Positions 36,203-47,338 of a stretch of 64,000 nt of DNA are shown piece after piece. The stretch covers positions 18,272,624 through 18,336,623 of the forward strand of contig NC_016134.3 of the NCBI RefSeq assembly GCF_000005505.3, read 5' to 3'. Source of the DNA: Brachypodium distachyon (taxonomy: Eukaryota > Streptophyta > Magnoliopsida > Poales > Poaceae). The notes under the pieces were generated by a model. That model saw nothing but the letters and a program-made list of their open reading frames with translations. It ran no database searches and was not told where the DNA came from. The translations under genes were made by a program, and so were the position numbers. Every line of letters begins with the position of its first letter. The first letter of the stretch is position 1.

Positions 36203-37600
36203 TTAGCTCACGGCAGCCTTACCTGCAAGCTCGGGCGCCAAGCGCCCTTCCTCGGCCATGGCACACTTGTGCGCTAGGGCGTAGAGATCCTGCGTCGTCC
36301 GGATCTGATGCGTGCTCAGCTTCTCCCGCATCTTGGGGTCGCGGACGTTGATGGCGCCAGCCTCCGCCTCCGGGATGGAGTAGGAGAGGCTGGAGAAGCG
36401 GTTGACGAAGCTCCGCAGCGTCTCTCTCAGCTTCTGCACCACGGTGTGCAGCTCCGCCATGGTTCCCGGGCGCTTGTAGCCGCCCTGGAACACGCTCACG
36501 AACTGCTCGCGCAGGTCCGCCAAGTGGCTATGGACTCGGCAGGCAAGTTGAGCAGCCACGTTCTCGCAGATCCCTTGAGGACCATCGGGAACCAGTTAGC
36601 CCTGACCTTGTTGTCGACGCCGATGGCGTGCATCCCCAACGTGTAGGTCAGGAGGAAATCCGTCGGGTTCACGGTCCCGTCGTACGTCCTGAGCGCTGAC
36701 GCTCGCGGGTGAACGCGGTGCAGCCGTCCTCGGCGCCCATGGGAGCATCCTCCTGCTCCTCCGGGCGCGGGCGCTCTGCCTCGTGCCGGTGCCGGCGCTC
36801 CAAGTGCGGGCGGAGATCCTCCTGTTGGCGGGCGTTCAGGACGCCGCGCGCGTCACCCTGTGTGACGGTTGGTGACGAATCCGAGGACCCTTAGGATCCC
36901 CGCCTGCTTGCCCTCCCTGCGGGGGAGGGTTTTCCTCCTGCCCCGAGGCGCGGGGTGCGTCTCCGTGCCCCGGGTTCTGCCCGCGGCCTGAGCCAGCCTG
37001 GGCACCCTCGCCCTACGGCTGCTGGCCAGCGAGTGCGAGGAGCGCGTCCAACTCTTCACTCCACACCTCGTGTGCCGGCGTGCCTTCCCGCGGCTCGTAC
37101 CGCACCATGACTCACGTGGCAATAATGGCTTCTGCCGGGGTTTGGGCTGGGTGCAGTTGATTCTCCGACCGGCTGCCCTCCGCCCTATCCTCCGGCGCAC
37201 CTGGGTGAGTAGGGTGCGATCCCCACGGCGTCGCTCGCGACGCGGTGTGTTCTTGGTGCAGCTGCTGCTGCGCGTCTCTGGCCCACGAGTGAACTCGCTG
37301 GCCGGCGCGGGCGGGATCGTGGCCGCTCGCACGACTGGCTCCGGTGCTAGGAGCCGCTGGCCCCCTCAACCGGTTGTCCGCCGACGGCCGAGGAGGCGGG
37401 GGTGGCAGCTGCGACTACTGCGCCCCGGAGGGCTTAGGGTTCTCCTGAGCCCACGACGCGGGTTGCGCGTCGTGCGATCCCGTGTGCGCTGTTGGGACGT
37501 CACGCGGGTCGATCCGAGAGTCACCAGCCCGCTTGGGAGGCATGGCTACTGGCTCTGTTGTCGGGGTAGACGAGGCCGATGCTGCTGTGGACGTCGGCGC
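36203..37600 (-). pseudogene. Element B gag, broken
   Basis: The clearest piece is 36559-36203: VHSHLADLREQFVSVFQGGY, KRPGTMAELHTVVQK, SFVNRFSSLSYSIP and a DLYALAHKCAMAEEG end, which match the second half of plant gypsy gag domains. Upstream (37600-36560) the frames are short, and downstream (36200-35680) a basic, shuffled-frame region leads to protease. The zinc knuckle could not be placed with confidence. Degenerate structural gene. Confidence 0.7.
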
Positions 37601-37631
37601 CAGCGGTCACCGGCGAGCTCTCCTCACGCGC

Positions 37632-37650
37632 CCCTACCTGGGGCGCCAGA
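37632..37650 (-). other. Primer-binding site of element B
   Basis: The minus strand reads TCTGGCGCCCCAGGTAGGG directly after the LTR end at 37651. It has the correct position and the TGGCGCC core. Confidence 0.75.
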
Positions 37651-37706
37651 TGTCGTAGCACGGGGCTCAGACACCGGGGATGCGTGAGCACCCCCTTTTA
37701 GGTTCG

Positions 37707-37711
37707 GCAGT
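37707..37711. repeat. Target-site duplication of element C (left)
   Basis: GCAGT. The identical GCAGT at 46018-46022 follows the 3' LTR. Confidence 0.95.
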
Positions 37712-38667
37712 TGATGAGGACATCCCAAGTAATGATACAATCACAGCCCCTACAGCACATACACCTCAAGTACCGGAGATACACGGACCAATTACTAGAG
37801 CTCGTGCACGACAACTAAATTATCAGGTACTTTCGTTCCTCGGTACTTCATTTAATATTAATGAGAATATGCTGCTGCCTAAGATGGGTTCTTTTATGTG
37901 TTTTAGGAATGAAGGACCTAGCTTGCACCTCAAGGATCAGCGTTGGACAGCAAACCATGGAGGTGGCAGCAAGGTGGCGGGAGCTAGCTCAAGTGTTGAT
38001 TTCAGAACATTGAAACCGCCATAACGAGAGATGAGAAGAAGGCCGCATCCTCTTCATCAATGGGATTTCGGCCAAGTGGAGGATTCCCCCTCCAATGGGT
38101 ATCTATGGGCCAAAGATGAGGGTTATAACCTTGTTTTATTGGGCCTAAGGCCATATAATAGGGTCCAGCCAATTTTTAGATGTTTTCGTTGTGTTTTAGG
38201 AGGATTCCTAGGCCGTTTCGGAGTCTCTCAAGGGCCTGTCCGAAAACCACCTAATTCCCCTCCTACTTATACCCCATGAGCCCCCCTATGGAGCCTTGGG
38301 TTTTGATTAGATAAAGTTTAGCCTTTGCTACTTTCGTGTAATCGCGTGTGTCGGTTAGACCACCTGTTTTACCGTCATCAAGACTCCAATCATATTGAGT
38401 ATTCAGATTCGTGAACCTTCATATCTCCTATTCGCAATTTCAGATTGCTTTTCATCTTGTTCTTTCTTGTTCTTCGATTGCTTGCAGGAACAAAGACCTT
38501 CGTGGTCAGGTTGATCGTGCCCCCGCGGGATCAATAACCTTCTGGAGTTGGTGTATCGATCGCTAAGGCGCTGCCTCCTAGGTTGTAGTCGGATCGTCAA
38601 CGTCACCTCCTACCAAATCGATAATTAGGTATCTCATCGAAAGATCGGGACACCCTCGAGGCTATCA
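37712..38667 (+). repeat. 5' LTR of element C
   Basis: 956 bp, TGATGAGGACATCCC to CGAGGCTATCA. It differs from the 3' LTR at two positions by line-by-line comparison: 37741 (T versus C) and 38091 (G versus A). Confidence 0.97.
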
Positions 38668-38669
38668 CG

Positions 38670-38681
38670 TGGTATCAGAGC
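38670..38681 (+). other. Primer-binding site of element C
   Basis: TGGTATCAGAGC, two bases after the LTR, is the standard plant site complementary to the 3' end of initiator methionine tRNA. Confidence 0.95.
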
Positions 38682-40262
38682 TTAAGGTTGCTCGGTGAGA
38701 TTTTTCCAGTTTATCCGTAGTTTAGATCTGTTTTTACCTATCATCCAGAAAAATCCAAACAAAAATTAGAATTAGTTACCTTGTCCTAGAACCAATCCGA
38801 GCCTTGCAATTTTCACATTAGTATTTGCATTGTTGAATCTTTGCTGCATTAATCGTGTCGAGTTGCTGGATTAGATTGGATCGTTTTTCAGATTTTTTCT
38901 ACTAGATCGAACTTGCTTTTGGTTTTCTTGTTTTTCGTGTGACGCAGGTTTCCTTCATCAATCTTCCGCCCCCAAACTTCCTGCCACACCACCGCCATAA
39001 TCTTCCGCCGCCACCATATCTTCCGCCGCCACCATATCTTCGAGTCCTACACAGAGTCCCTCTTCAAGTCCTACACCGAGTCCTTCTTCCAGTCCTACAC
39101 CGAGTCCCCCTTCGAGTCCTACATCGAGTCGGGAAGTTATAGTTTTCAGCCGCGAGTTCGAGTCCGAGTCCAATCAAGAGTGCTTTTGGAAAGTGTTTCA
39201 TAATAGATCGAATTTTGTTTAGAGATCAAGTTGTTCGGAAAGTTGTGAAAAAAAAAGAAGGGAAAGAAAAAAAAAGGAAGAAAGAAAGAAACAAAAAAAA
39301 ATAAAAAAAAAAGAAAGAGTTCGAGTCAGTTTCGGACCCGAGTCCGAGTAGAATTTTTGTTTCGGGTGGGTTTGACCCGTGTTCAGTAAAACGGACGTAT
39401 CTTTTGCATACCAACTCGGATTTGGACGTTCTTGGACTTTTTGGAAAGCTCACGACGAAGCGCATCAGGAAATATCCAGGGCGGTGCCCTGCACTTTGAC
39501 CCTAAATTTCGGCCTCTAAGGTGGACTTTTAGAGCTCCAAAGTTTCTGCACCCGTTTTACGGCACCGGGGCAGCGCAGTATATCTCAGGTTTCTCCACCG
39601 TCCGACCTCCGTTTCGAGTGATCTTGCACTTGTTGGAAAGTTTGTTTTGATACGCTTCTAACCCATATTTTCTCATATTTTTCTGAGTTTTCCTTACTAC
39701 AGCCTTTGCTATTCTCCTACAGACCGACGTGCAGCTTTCCGGTCTTAACTTCTTTTGCGTGAGTTTCTGGGGATAAAAAAAAAATAGAAAAGAATAAGAA
39801 GCCAAACAGAAGGCCAAAAAAAAAAGAAAAAAAAAGAGAGAAAAAAAAATATTCCCCAGAGATTTACTTGTTTTACCTTTCATTTATCTTTCCTTTCTAC
39901 TTTTTTCAGTATCTAGGCTTAGTTAATTTCTGTAATTCGTTCTTGTCGACTCCATCAACTAGGACTAGCATTTTTGAGCATATTTTCAACTTTGCATTGC
40001 TGATTTGATTATTCGCTTTTCTTTGCTACTCACATAAGCCTCCAAGCTCCACAGATTCTACACCTAGGTTGGTTTGCCTCGAGGCATCGATACACTAATC
40101 TTCGGAGGGCTTGTTCTCGCCGCTGGCCATCACCTTCCTGTTTGCTGGGTAAGAACGAGTAAGAACTTGATTAAAAGTTGAGTGGAGTGATCTTTGGAAC
40201 CCCACATCCTAGTAGTGCATAGGGACTTTTCCTTGTGATTTGTTTCTTGTTTTCTCCTAACG
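38682..40262 (+). other. Untranslated leader of element C
   Basis: A 1.6-kb leader before the ORF. It contains a 24-bp minisatellite (four units, 39039-39133), an 18-bp ATATCTTCCGCCGCCACC duplication just before it, and two long A-rich tracts (39246-39318 and 39775-39852). No conserved ORF. It is unusually long for a gypsy leader and probably carries packaging signals. Confidence 0.6.
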
Positions 40263-43200
40263 ATGGCAGGTTCTGACGATGATTTACAAGGCCACTCTCC
40301 ACGCACAAAGGGCATTATTTCACATTTTGATCGCAAGCTTAGGCTCCGTAACGAGGAGCTGGATGAGGACGTTCGGGTTGCGAATGAGAGACTTGGAACC
40401 TTGGAGAGCGCGCACATTGAAACAAATACCAAGCTAACATCTTTACAGAATTCTGTTGCTACCATTAGTACTTCTCTGGCAGAAATCACGACGCAACTGG
40501 CGGCAATTGCTGCAACGACCATCGCTACACCGGGAGGAAACAATACACACAACCAGCGGACCGCTAATAACGGTACCTTCGCAAGCGAGGTTGAGGAGAA
40601 CGACGACGACTACTCCGCGGATACGGAACACGACGGGGCCGTAAACCATCACAATGACCGTGATCATCGCCGAACTCGTTTCAACCGCCGAGGTATGGGA
40701 CCGACACGACCTCACAGAGAGGAACATGACTCGCTGCATTCTATTAAACTTAAGGTTCCTCCTTTTGATGGAAAATATGACCCTGATGCTTACCTTACAT
40801 GGGAATTAGAATTGAGTCAAAAATTTACTTGCCATGATTTTCCTGCTAATAAGAGGGTTAGGGCTGCTACTAGTGAGTTTACTGATTTTGCTTCTGTTTG
40901 GTGGCATGAGTATTGTATTGCACATCCTAACGCTATACCACCAACATGGGATGATTTGAAAAGAATTATGCGCGCTAGATATGTTCCTTCATACTATTCG
41001 CGTGACTTGTTAAAGAAACTACAACAATTAAGGCAAGGTAGTAATTCTGTCCAAGATTATTATCAAGAAATGCAAAAGAACATGTTACGTTGTGGTTTAG
41101 TTGAGAATGAGGAAGCTGCTATGGCTAGATTCTTTGGTGGTTTAAATCGTGAAATTGCTGACATTGTTGATTATAAGGAGTATAATTCTATCAATCGATT
41201 GTTTCACATTGCTTGCAAAGCTGAAAGGGAAGTGCAGGGACGACACGCGAACGTGCGGACTAACTTTTCTGCAGGTCGTACTTCCTCATGGGCAGCACGC
41301 AGCCCCGCTGCCCCTTCCACACGCCCAACTGCACCCCCTACACGTCCGGCTGTTCCGACTACTTCCACCAACACGCAAAGTACCTCTACACCTACATCCG
41401 CAAAGGTTGGACCAGCAGCAACAAGAAATACACCCGCTGCCTCTGCACAAAGTTCAGCAGCGTCCGTTGCTTCCACCGGACGGACCGGAGATAACCAATG
41501 TCGTAGGTGCAAAGGATACGGGCATTTTCAGCGGGACAGTCCAACCAAACGCGTTATGATCATACGTGAAGACGGAGTATATGATTCAGCCAGTGATTTT
41601 GACGAAGCTACCTATGCTCTCATTGCCGAGGAAGAGCAAGAAGACCCCGCTGCCCACCATGACGAGGAGTTAATGGGAGCTGAAGCCGCTGATCAGTACT
41701 TGAGTTTGATTGCACAACGCACCTTGAGCGTCCAAATGAGCCACGCCGAACAAAATCAGCGGCATAACTTGTTCCAAACAAAAGGGGTCATCAAGGAGCG
41801 CGCTGTTCGTATCATCATAGATGGGGGAAGTTGCAATAATTTGGCCAGCACGGAGATGGTGGAAAAACTTGTTCTTACCACCAGGCCGCACCCCCACCCT
41901 TACTACATTCAATGGTTTAACAATAGCGGTAAGCTCAAGGTAACTAGAACAGTCCGTGCACACTTTACTATTGGTACATATTCTGATTTTGTGGATTGTG
42001 ATGTGGTACCTATGCAAGCATGTTCTATGTTACGCGGTCGTCCATGGCAATATGATACAGATTCTGTTCATCATGGTAGAACTAATCATTATTCTTTTAT
42101 GCATGCTGGTAAGAAAATTGGTTTGAAACCTATGACTCCTGAACAAATTGTGAAAGATGATCTTGCTAGAGCTAGTAGAGCAAAGAGCAAAGAGAAGAAT
42201 AAGAGTGAGAACCATAATGTCGCTAAAGAATTTAAGCACCAAGCGTCTACTAGCAAATCTGAACCGAAACATGTTAATGAAATTAAATTGAAAGGTGCAT
42301 GCTTGCTTGCAAGTAAATCCGATATTTCTGAGTTAGATACGAATAATTCTGTTTGCTATGCATTCATTTGCAAAGAGGCTTTGTTTTCATTTGAGGATAT
42401 GCCTCCCTCTTTGCCCCCTGCTGTTACTCACGTTTTGCGGGAGTATTCCGACATCTTTCCACAAGACGTACCACGAGGATTACCACCTATTCGAGGGATT
42501 GAACATCAAATTGATTTAATTCCTGGTGCTTCGCTGCCCAACCGTGCGCCCTACCGTACCAATCCAGAGGAGACGAAGGAGATTCAACGACAAGTTCAAG
42601 AATTGCTCGACAAAGGTTATATTCGTGAATCCCTTAGTCCTTGTGCTGTTCCTGTTATTTTGGTACCAAAGAAAGATGGTTCTTGGCGTATGTGTGTAGA
42701 TTGTAGAGCTATTAATAACATTACTATTCGCTATCGTCACCCAATTCCTAGACTTGATGATATGTTAGATGAATTAAGTGGCTCTACCGTGTTCTCTAAA
42801 GTTGATTTACGTAGTGGTTACCACCAAATTCGAATGAAATTAGGCGATGAATGGAAAACAGCATTTAAAACTAAGTTTGGACTATATGAGTGGTTAGTCA
42901 TGCCTTTCGGTCTTACTAACGCACCTAGCACTTTCATGCGGTTAATGAACGAAGTTTTACGTGCTTTCATAGGACGATTTGTGGTGGTTTATTTTGATGA
43001 TATATTGATTTACAGCAGCTCTTTAGAAGACCACTTGAATCATTTACGTGCTGTTTTTGATACTCTGAGAGATGCACGTTTGTTTGGTAACCTTGAGAAG
43101 TGCACCTTTTGCACCGATCGAGTTTCGTTTCTTGGCTATGTTGTCACTCCACAGGGCATAGAAGTTGATAAGGCCAAGATCGACGCTATTCAAAGCTGGC

Positions 43201-45374
43201 CAACTCCAACAACGGTCACCCAAGTGAGGAGCTTTCTTGGACTCGCTGGGTTTTATCGCCGTTTTGTAAAGGATTTCAGCACCCCTGCTGCACCGCTTAA
43301 TGAGCTCACAAAGAAGGACGTTCCATATGTATGGGGCGCTGCACAAGAAGAAGCTTTTCTCATATTGAAAGATAAGTTGACACATGCTCCTTTACTCCAA
43401 CTTCCTGATTTTAATAAGACTTTTGAGTTGGAGTGTGATGCTAGTGGAATCGGTTTAGGAGGTGTGTTGTTACAAGACGGAAAACCTGTTGCATACTTTA
43501 GTGAAAAATTGAGTGGGCCTAGTCTGAATTATTCTACTTATGATAAGGAATTATATGCTCTCGTTCGGACTTTAGAAACATGGCAACATTATTTATGGCC
43601 CAAAGAATTTGTTATACATTCTGATCATGAATCTTTGAAGCATATTCGTAGTCAAGCAAAGCTGAACCGTCGTCATGCTAAATGGGTTGAATTTATTGAG
43701 TCTTTTCCGTATGTTATTAAACATAAGAAGGGAAAAGATAATGTTATTGCTGATGCGTTATCACGTCGTTATACCTTGTTATCTCAGCTTGATTTTCGGA
43801 TATTTGGATTGGAGACTATAAAAGAACAATATGAACATGATGCAGATTTTAAGGATGTTTTGCAGCATTGTAAAGAGGGCAGAACATGGAACAAGTTCGT
43901 CATTAATGATGGATTTGTGTTCCGTGCTAACAAGCTATGCATCCCAGATAGCTCCGTTCGTCTTTTGTTGTTACAGGAGGCACATGGAGGAGGGTTGATG
44001 GGTCACTTCGGCGTGAAGAAGACCGAAGATGTGCTCGCTGATCATTTCTTTTGGCCTCGGATGAGACGGGATGTTGAGAGATTTATCGCTCGCTGCACTA
44101 CATGTCAAAAAGCTAAGTCACGACTCAATCCTCATGGTTTATATATGCCTCTCCCTGTTCCTAATGTTCCTTGGGAAGATATATCAATGGATTTTGTTTT
44201 GGGATTGCCTCGAACTAAGAAGGGGAGGGATAGCATATTTGTTGTTGTTGATAGATTTTCTAAGATGGCACATTTTATACCTTGTCATAAAAGCGATGAT
44301 GCTACAAATGTTGCTGATTTATTCTTTCCTGAAATTGTTCGCTTGCATGGTGTGCCCAATACTATAGTTTCAGATCGTGACACAAAATTTCTTAGCCACT
44401 TTTGGAGATGTTTATGGGCTAAGTTGGGGACTAAACTGCTTTTTAGTACTACATGTCATCCCCAAACAGATGGACAAACTGAAGTTGTTAATAGAACATT
44501 ATCTACTATGCTTAGGGCTGTTTTAAAGAAGAACTTGAAAATGTGGGAAGAATGTTTACCTCATATTGAATTTGCTTATAATCGTTCACTGCATTCAACC
44601 ACAAAATTGTGCCCTTTTGAAATTGTTTATGGTTTTATGCCTCGTGCACCAATTGATTTGTTACCTTTGCCAACTTCTGAAAAAGTTAACTTTGATGCTA
44701 AGGAACGTGCTGAACTTATAATAAAAATGCATGAGACGACTAAAGAGAACATTGAGCGCATGAATTCTAAGTATAAACTTGCGGGAGATAGGGGCAGAAA
44801 ACAAATTGTGTTTGAACCTGGAGATCTTGTTTGGTTGCATTTGCGCAAAGATCGTTTCCTTGATTTGCGCAAGTCTAAGTTAATGCCACGAGCTGATGGT
44901 CCCTTTAAGGTGTTAGCAAAAATTAATGATAATGCATATAAACTTGAGCTACCTGCAGATTTTGGGGTTAGTCCCACGTTTAATATTGCAGATTTGAAGC
45001 CTTATTTGGGAGAAGAAGATGAACTACCGTCGAGGACGACTTCGATTCAAGAAGGGGAGGATGATGAGGACATCCCAAGTAATGATACAACCACAGCCCC
45101 TACAGCACATACACCTCAAGTACCGGAGATACACGGACCAATTACTAGAGCTCGTGCACGACAACTAAATTATCAGGTACTTTCGTTCCTCGGTACTTCA
45201 TTTAATATTAATGAGAATATGCTGCTGCCTAAGATGGGTTCTTTTATGTGTTTTAGGAATGAAGGACCTAGCTTGCACCTCAAGGATCAGCGTTGGACAG
45301 CAAACCATGGAGGTGGCAGCAAGGTGGCGGGAGCTAGCTCAAGTGTTGATTTCAGAACATTGAAACCGCCATAA
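40263..45374 (+). CDS. Gag-pol polyprotein of element C, 1,703 aa, intact frame
   Basis: One frame encodes everything needed for retrotransposition. Order: coiled-coil-like N-terminus; gag domain about residues 165-320 ([20 protein letters not shown]); zinc knuckle 413-426, reading CX2CX4HX4S because the last Cys is Ser; protease with IDGGS (Asp520); reverse transcriptase about 785-960 with YFDD at 910-913; RNase H with ECDASG (Asp1059); integrase zinc domain (H1241, H1248, C1278, C1281) and the D,D35E triad Asp1310, Asp1371, Glu1407; then a [13 protein letters not shown]-terminal region. No chromodomain of the classic type is seen. The last 104 residues (from about 1600), including [12 protein letters not shown], are encoded by the 3' LTR. 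The ATG at 40263 follows the leader and is the first long-frame Met. This copy may be active apart from the zinc-knuckle change. Confidence 0.95.
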   Translation: MAGSDDDLQGHSPRTKGIISHFDRKLRLRNEELDEDVRVANERLGTLESAHIETNTKLTSLQNSVATISTSLAEITTQLAAIAATTIATPGGNNTHNQRTANNGTFASEVEENDDDYSADTEHDGAVNHHNDRDHRRTRFNRRGMGPTRPHREEHDSLHSIKLKVPPFDGKYDPDAYLTWELELSQKFTCHDFPANKRVRAATSEFTDFASVWWHEYCIAHPNAIPPTWDDLKRIMRARYVPSYYSRDLLKKLQQLRQGSNSVQDYYQEMQKNMLRCGLVENEEAAMARFFGGLNREIADIVDYKEYNSINRLFHIACKAEREVQGRHANVRTNFSAGRTSSWAARSPAAPSTRPTAPPTRPAVPTTSTNTQSTSTPTSAKVGPAATRNTPAASAQSSAASVASTGRTGDNQCRRCKGYGHFQRDSPTKRVMIIREDGVYDSASDFDEATYALIAEEEQEDPAAHHDEELMGAEAADQYLSLIAQRTLSVQMSHAEQNQRHNLFQTKGVIKERAVRIIIDGGSCNNLASTEMVEKLVLTTRPHPHPYYIQWFNNSGKLKVTRTVRAHFTIGTYSDFVDCDVVPMQACSMLRGRPWQYDTDSVHHGRTNHYSFMHAGKKIGLKPMTPEQIVKDDLARASRAKSKEKNKSENHNVAKEFKHQASTSKSEPKHVNEIKLKGACLLASKSDISELDTNNSVCYAFICKEALFSFEDMPPSLPPAVTHVLREYSDIFPQDVPRGLPPIRGIEHQIDLIPGASLPNRAPYRTNPEETKEIQRQVQELLDKGYIRESLSPCAVPVILVPKKDGSWRMCVDCRAINNITIRYRHPIPRLDDMLDELSGSTVFSKVDLRSGYHQIRMKLGDEWKTAFKTKFGLYEWLVMPFGLTNAPSTFMRLMNEVLRAFIGRFVVVYFDDILIYSSSLEDHLNHLRAVFDTLRDARLFGNLEKCTFCTDRVSFLGYVVTPQGIEVDKAKIDAIQSWPTPTTVTQVRSFLGLAGFYRRFVKDFSTPAAPLNELTKKDVPYVWGAAQEEAFLILKDKLTHAPLLQLPDFNKTFELECDASGIGLGGVLLQDGKPVAYFSEKLSGPSLNYSTYDKELYALVRTLETWQHYLWPKEFVIHSDHESLKHIRSQAKLNRRHAKWVEFIESFPYVIKHKKGKDNVIADALSRRYTLLSQLDFRIFGLETIKEQYEHDADFKDVLQHCKEGRTWNKFVINDGFVFRANKLCIPDSSVRLLLLQEAHGGGLMGHFGVKKTEDVLADHFFWPRMRRDVERFIARCTTCQKAKSRLNPHGLYMPLPVPNVPWEDISMDFVLGLPRTKKGRDSIFVVVDRFSKMAHFIPCHKSDDATNVADLFFPEIVRLHGVPNTIVSDRDTKFLSHFWRCLWAKLGTKLLFSTTCHPQTDGQTEVVNRTLSTMLRAVLKKNLKMWEECLPHIEFAYNRSLHSTTKLCPFEIVYGFMPRAPIDLLPLPTSEKVNFDAKERAELIIKMHETTKENIERMNSKYKLAGDRGRKQIVFEPGDLVWLHLRKDRFLDLRKSKLMPRADGPFKVLAKINDNAYKLELPADFGVSPTFNIADLKPYLGEEDELPSRTTSIQEGEDDEDIPSNDTTTAPTAHTPQVPEIHGPITRARARQLNYQVLSFLGTSFNINENMLLPKMGSFMCFRNEGPSLHLKDQRWTANHGGGSKVAGASSSVDFRTLKPP
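45051..45061 (+). other. Polypurine tract of element C
   Basis: GAAGGGGAGGA immediately before the 3' LTR, inside the ORF. It would prime plus-strand DNA. Confidence 0.85.
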
Positions 45375-46017
45375 CGAGAGATGAGAAGAAGGCCGCATCC
45401 TCTTCATCAATGGGATTTCGGCCAAGTGGAAGATTCCCCCTCCAATGGGTATCTATGGGCCAAAGATGAGGGTTATAACCTTGTTTTATTGGGCCTAAGG
45501 CCATATAATAGGGTCCAGCCAATTTTTAGATGTTTTCGTTGTGTTTTAGGAGGATTCCTAGGCCGTTTCGGAGTCTCTCAAGGGCCTGTCCGAAAACCAC
45601 CTAATTCCCCTCCTACTTATACCCCATGAGCCCCCCTATGGAGCCTTGGGTTTTGATTAGATAAAGTTTAGCCTTTGCTACTTTCGTGTAATCGCGTGTG
45701 TCGGTTAGACCACCTGTTTTACCGTCATCAAGACTCCAATCATATTGAGTATTCAGATTCGTGAACCTTCATATCTCCTATTCGCAATTTCAGATTGCTT
45801 TTCATCTTGTTCTTTCTTGTTCTTCGATTGCTTGCAGGAACAAAGACCTTCGTGGTCAGGTTGATCGTGCCCCCGCGGGATCAATAACCTTCTGGAGTTG
45901 GTGTATCGATCGCTAAGGCGCTGCCTCCTAGGTTGTAGTCGGATCGTCAACGTCACCTCCTACCAAATCGATAATTAGGTATCTCATCGAAAGATCGGGA
46001 CACCCTCGAGGCTATCA
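45062..46017 (+). repeat. 3' LTR of element C
   Basis: 956 bp, near-identical to the 5' LTR. It encodes the polyprotein's last 104 codons, with the stop at 45372-45374. Confidence 0.97.
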
Positions 46018-46846
46018 GCAGTGGGCGACGGGGATCGCTCCGGCGATCGCCGGTGGGGCCGATGTAAAGCGTAGGGACACGATGAACATGAGAACGCTTT
46101 TACCCAGGTTCGGGCCACCCTGAGGTGTAAAACCCTGCGTCCTGCTTCCGAGTTTGTTATTAGCAAGTGAACTAGGGTTTGTGCCGGGGGGAGTCCCCGG
46201 GTGCTCTCTCTTTCTGGCTCCTATTACTAGTAGTGAGCTGAAGACCCGATCCTACAACTGAACCAGACTGAACCCTTTGACCGTTGGCGGGAGTCCTCCT
46301 TTTATACCGAAGGAGATACCACAGGTGCCTCGGTGCATGGGTGACAAATGGCAAACAAAGAGCTAGGGCAGTTCGGCCCTGCTACGCTTGCTTGCATGCA
46401 GGTTGGGTAGCCCTGCAACTAGGGCCCTAGGTGCCTAAAAACTACACCAGACCGGTCACTGTAGGCTGACTAGACGGGGAATCCCCTTTCTGTCGAGGCA
46501 TTTAATGCTTGAGTGTGTTTCACTCCTTATCCTGACGAATCCTGCGCACGGGGAACCCGCTGTGCGGCCACGTGGCGTCGTTGTCCTGCCCACTCGGTCC
46601 CACTCCTGTTGCGGGCGCATGTTCCCGTGAACGCCCTTCCCGGCAAGTAACCTTCCCGGGAAGCGCCCAGGCAGGATTTCTCTTGCTGCCCTCCAAGGCA
46701 ACCCCCGCAATCCGGCTAGCCCTGCCAGGCTGGTGACTTGCCGGGCAGCTTGTGCGGTGCTGCCCGGGGTGTGATCCGTCCGGGGAGCAAGCGAGGTGGC
46801 CCACGCATCATGCAGTGGTGGTACCCTGGGTGCCACTGGTGCGATA

Positions 46847-47320
46847 GTTGATCATCAAGATCACCGCAACAAGAGAAGAGATGACAGGCCGGATTACCGA
46901 TATGGGCCAGCCCATGTCGCCGCCATTCAGGATCAACCTGATGCCGGCTCTAGCCAGCGTCAGAAAACAGGAAATCAGCAGTGGGTCAAGAAGGGAGAAC
47001 AAAAGAAGCCCTGGCAAGATAAGCCAAAGTATACGTTCGAAGTGATGTTATATCAGCCTTGTCGTTTCCACACGACTAACCCCAACAAGCCGACGAATCA
47101 CAAAACGCGGCAATGCAGCGGGCCGAGAGGGCGAGGCAAGTCAGTTACCCCCCCTCCACCGCTCACAGGCGCTAACGCACAGATCCAGGGACCCCCTCAG
47201 GCAAACAATGCTGTCAACCAAGTGGAAGACCAAGATATCCCGGGATATGCCGGAAGAAATGAGTACAACGAGCATCACCAAAGCTACATGATCTTCATCA
47301 CTGAACCAACTGACAAGTAA
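46847..47320 (+). pseudogene. Element A gag, second part (zinc knuckle)
   Basis: Resumes element A's gag directly after element B. In this frame the region is basic and Gln/Asp-rich, then has a zinc-knuckle-like stretch PCRFHTTNPNKPTNHKTRQC (C..H....H...C, the form found in Tat-like gag). It ends ...MIFITEPTDK with a stop at 47318-47320. The protease frame starts 18 bases later. The ATG at 46796 lies within B's LTR, so that apparent start is an artefact of the insertion. Confidence 0.8.
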
Positions 47321-47338
47321 AGTCAGCGCAGGCGAGAG

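Larger units (their letters stand above)
37712..46017 (+). mobile_element. Element C: complete CRM-like Ty3/gypsy retrotransposon
   Basis: 8,306 bp with identical-length LTRs (956 bp), a perfect 5-bp duplication GCAGT, an initiator-Met-type primer-binding site, and one uninterrupted gag-pol ORF that ends inside the 3' LTR. LTRs starting TGATGAGGACATCC, the [12 protein letters not shown] motif at the polyprotein C-terminus and the LTR-overlapping ORF are features of the CRM (centromeric chromovirus) clade. I assign it there from memory. It could belong to a non-centromeric CRM subgroup. Two LTR differences imply a very recent insertion. Confidence 0.93.
22556..46846 (-). mobile_element. Element B: Tat-like Ty3/gypsy retrotransposon, minus strand, hit by C and D
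   Basis: Both LTRs start TGTCGTAGCA.GGGGCTCAGA on the plus strand (22556 and 37651). In element sense (right to left) the order is 5' LTR, primer-binding site, gag, protease, reverse transcriptase, RNase H, integrase, then an antisense gene (plus strand) and the 3' LTR. The left flanking duplication AATGA (22551-22555) faces GTTGA (46847-46851), so it is only partly conserved. The placement is supported by element A's gag frame resuming exactly after the insertion. C is inserted in the right LTR and D in the antisense gene. All frames are broken. Confidence 0.88.
37651..46846 (-). repeat. 5' LTR of element B, interrupted by element C
   Basis: Two pieces, 37651-37711 and 46023-46846 (about 885 bp in all), are contiguous once element C (37712-46017) and one copy of GCAGT are discounted. 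TTTACCCAGGTTCG at 46099-46112 is the block shared with the LTRs of A and L. The outer end (GCGATA at 46841-46846) is one transition from the expected CA end. Confidence 0.85.

Noticed and set aside
37680..38024. 114-codon ORF in the 5' LTR of element C as a separate gene
   Set aside because: It is the duplicate of the polyprotein tail normally read from the 3' LTR, without an upstream frame.
46796..46846. ATG at 46796 as the start of a gag-like protein
   Set aside because: The bases lie in the LTR of element B. The real reading comes from element A's gag left of the insertion.
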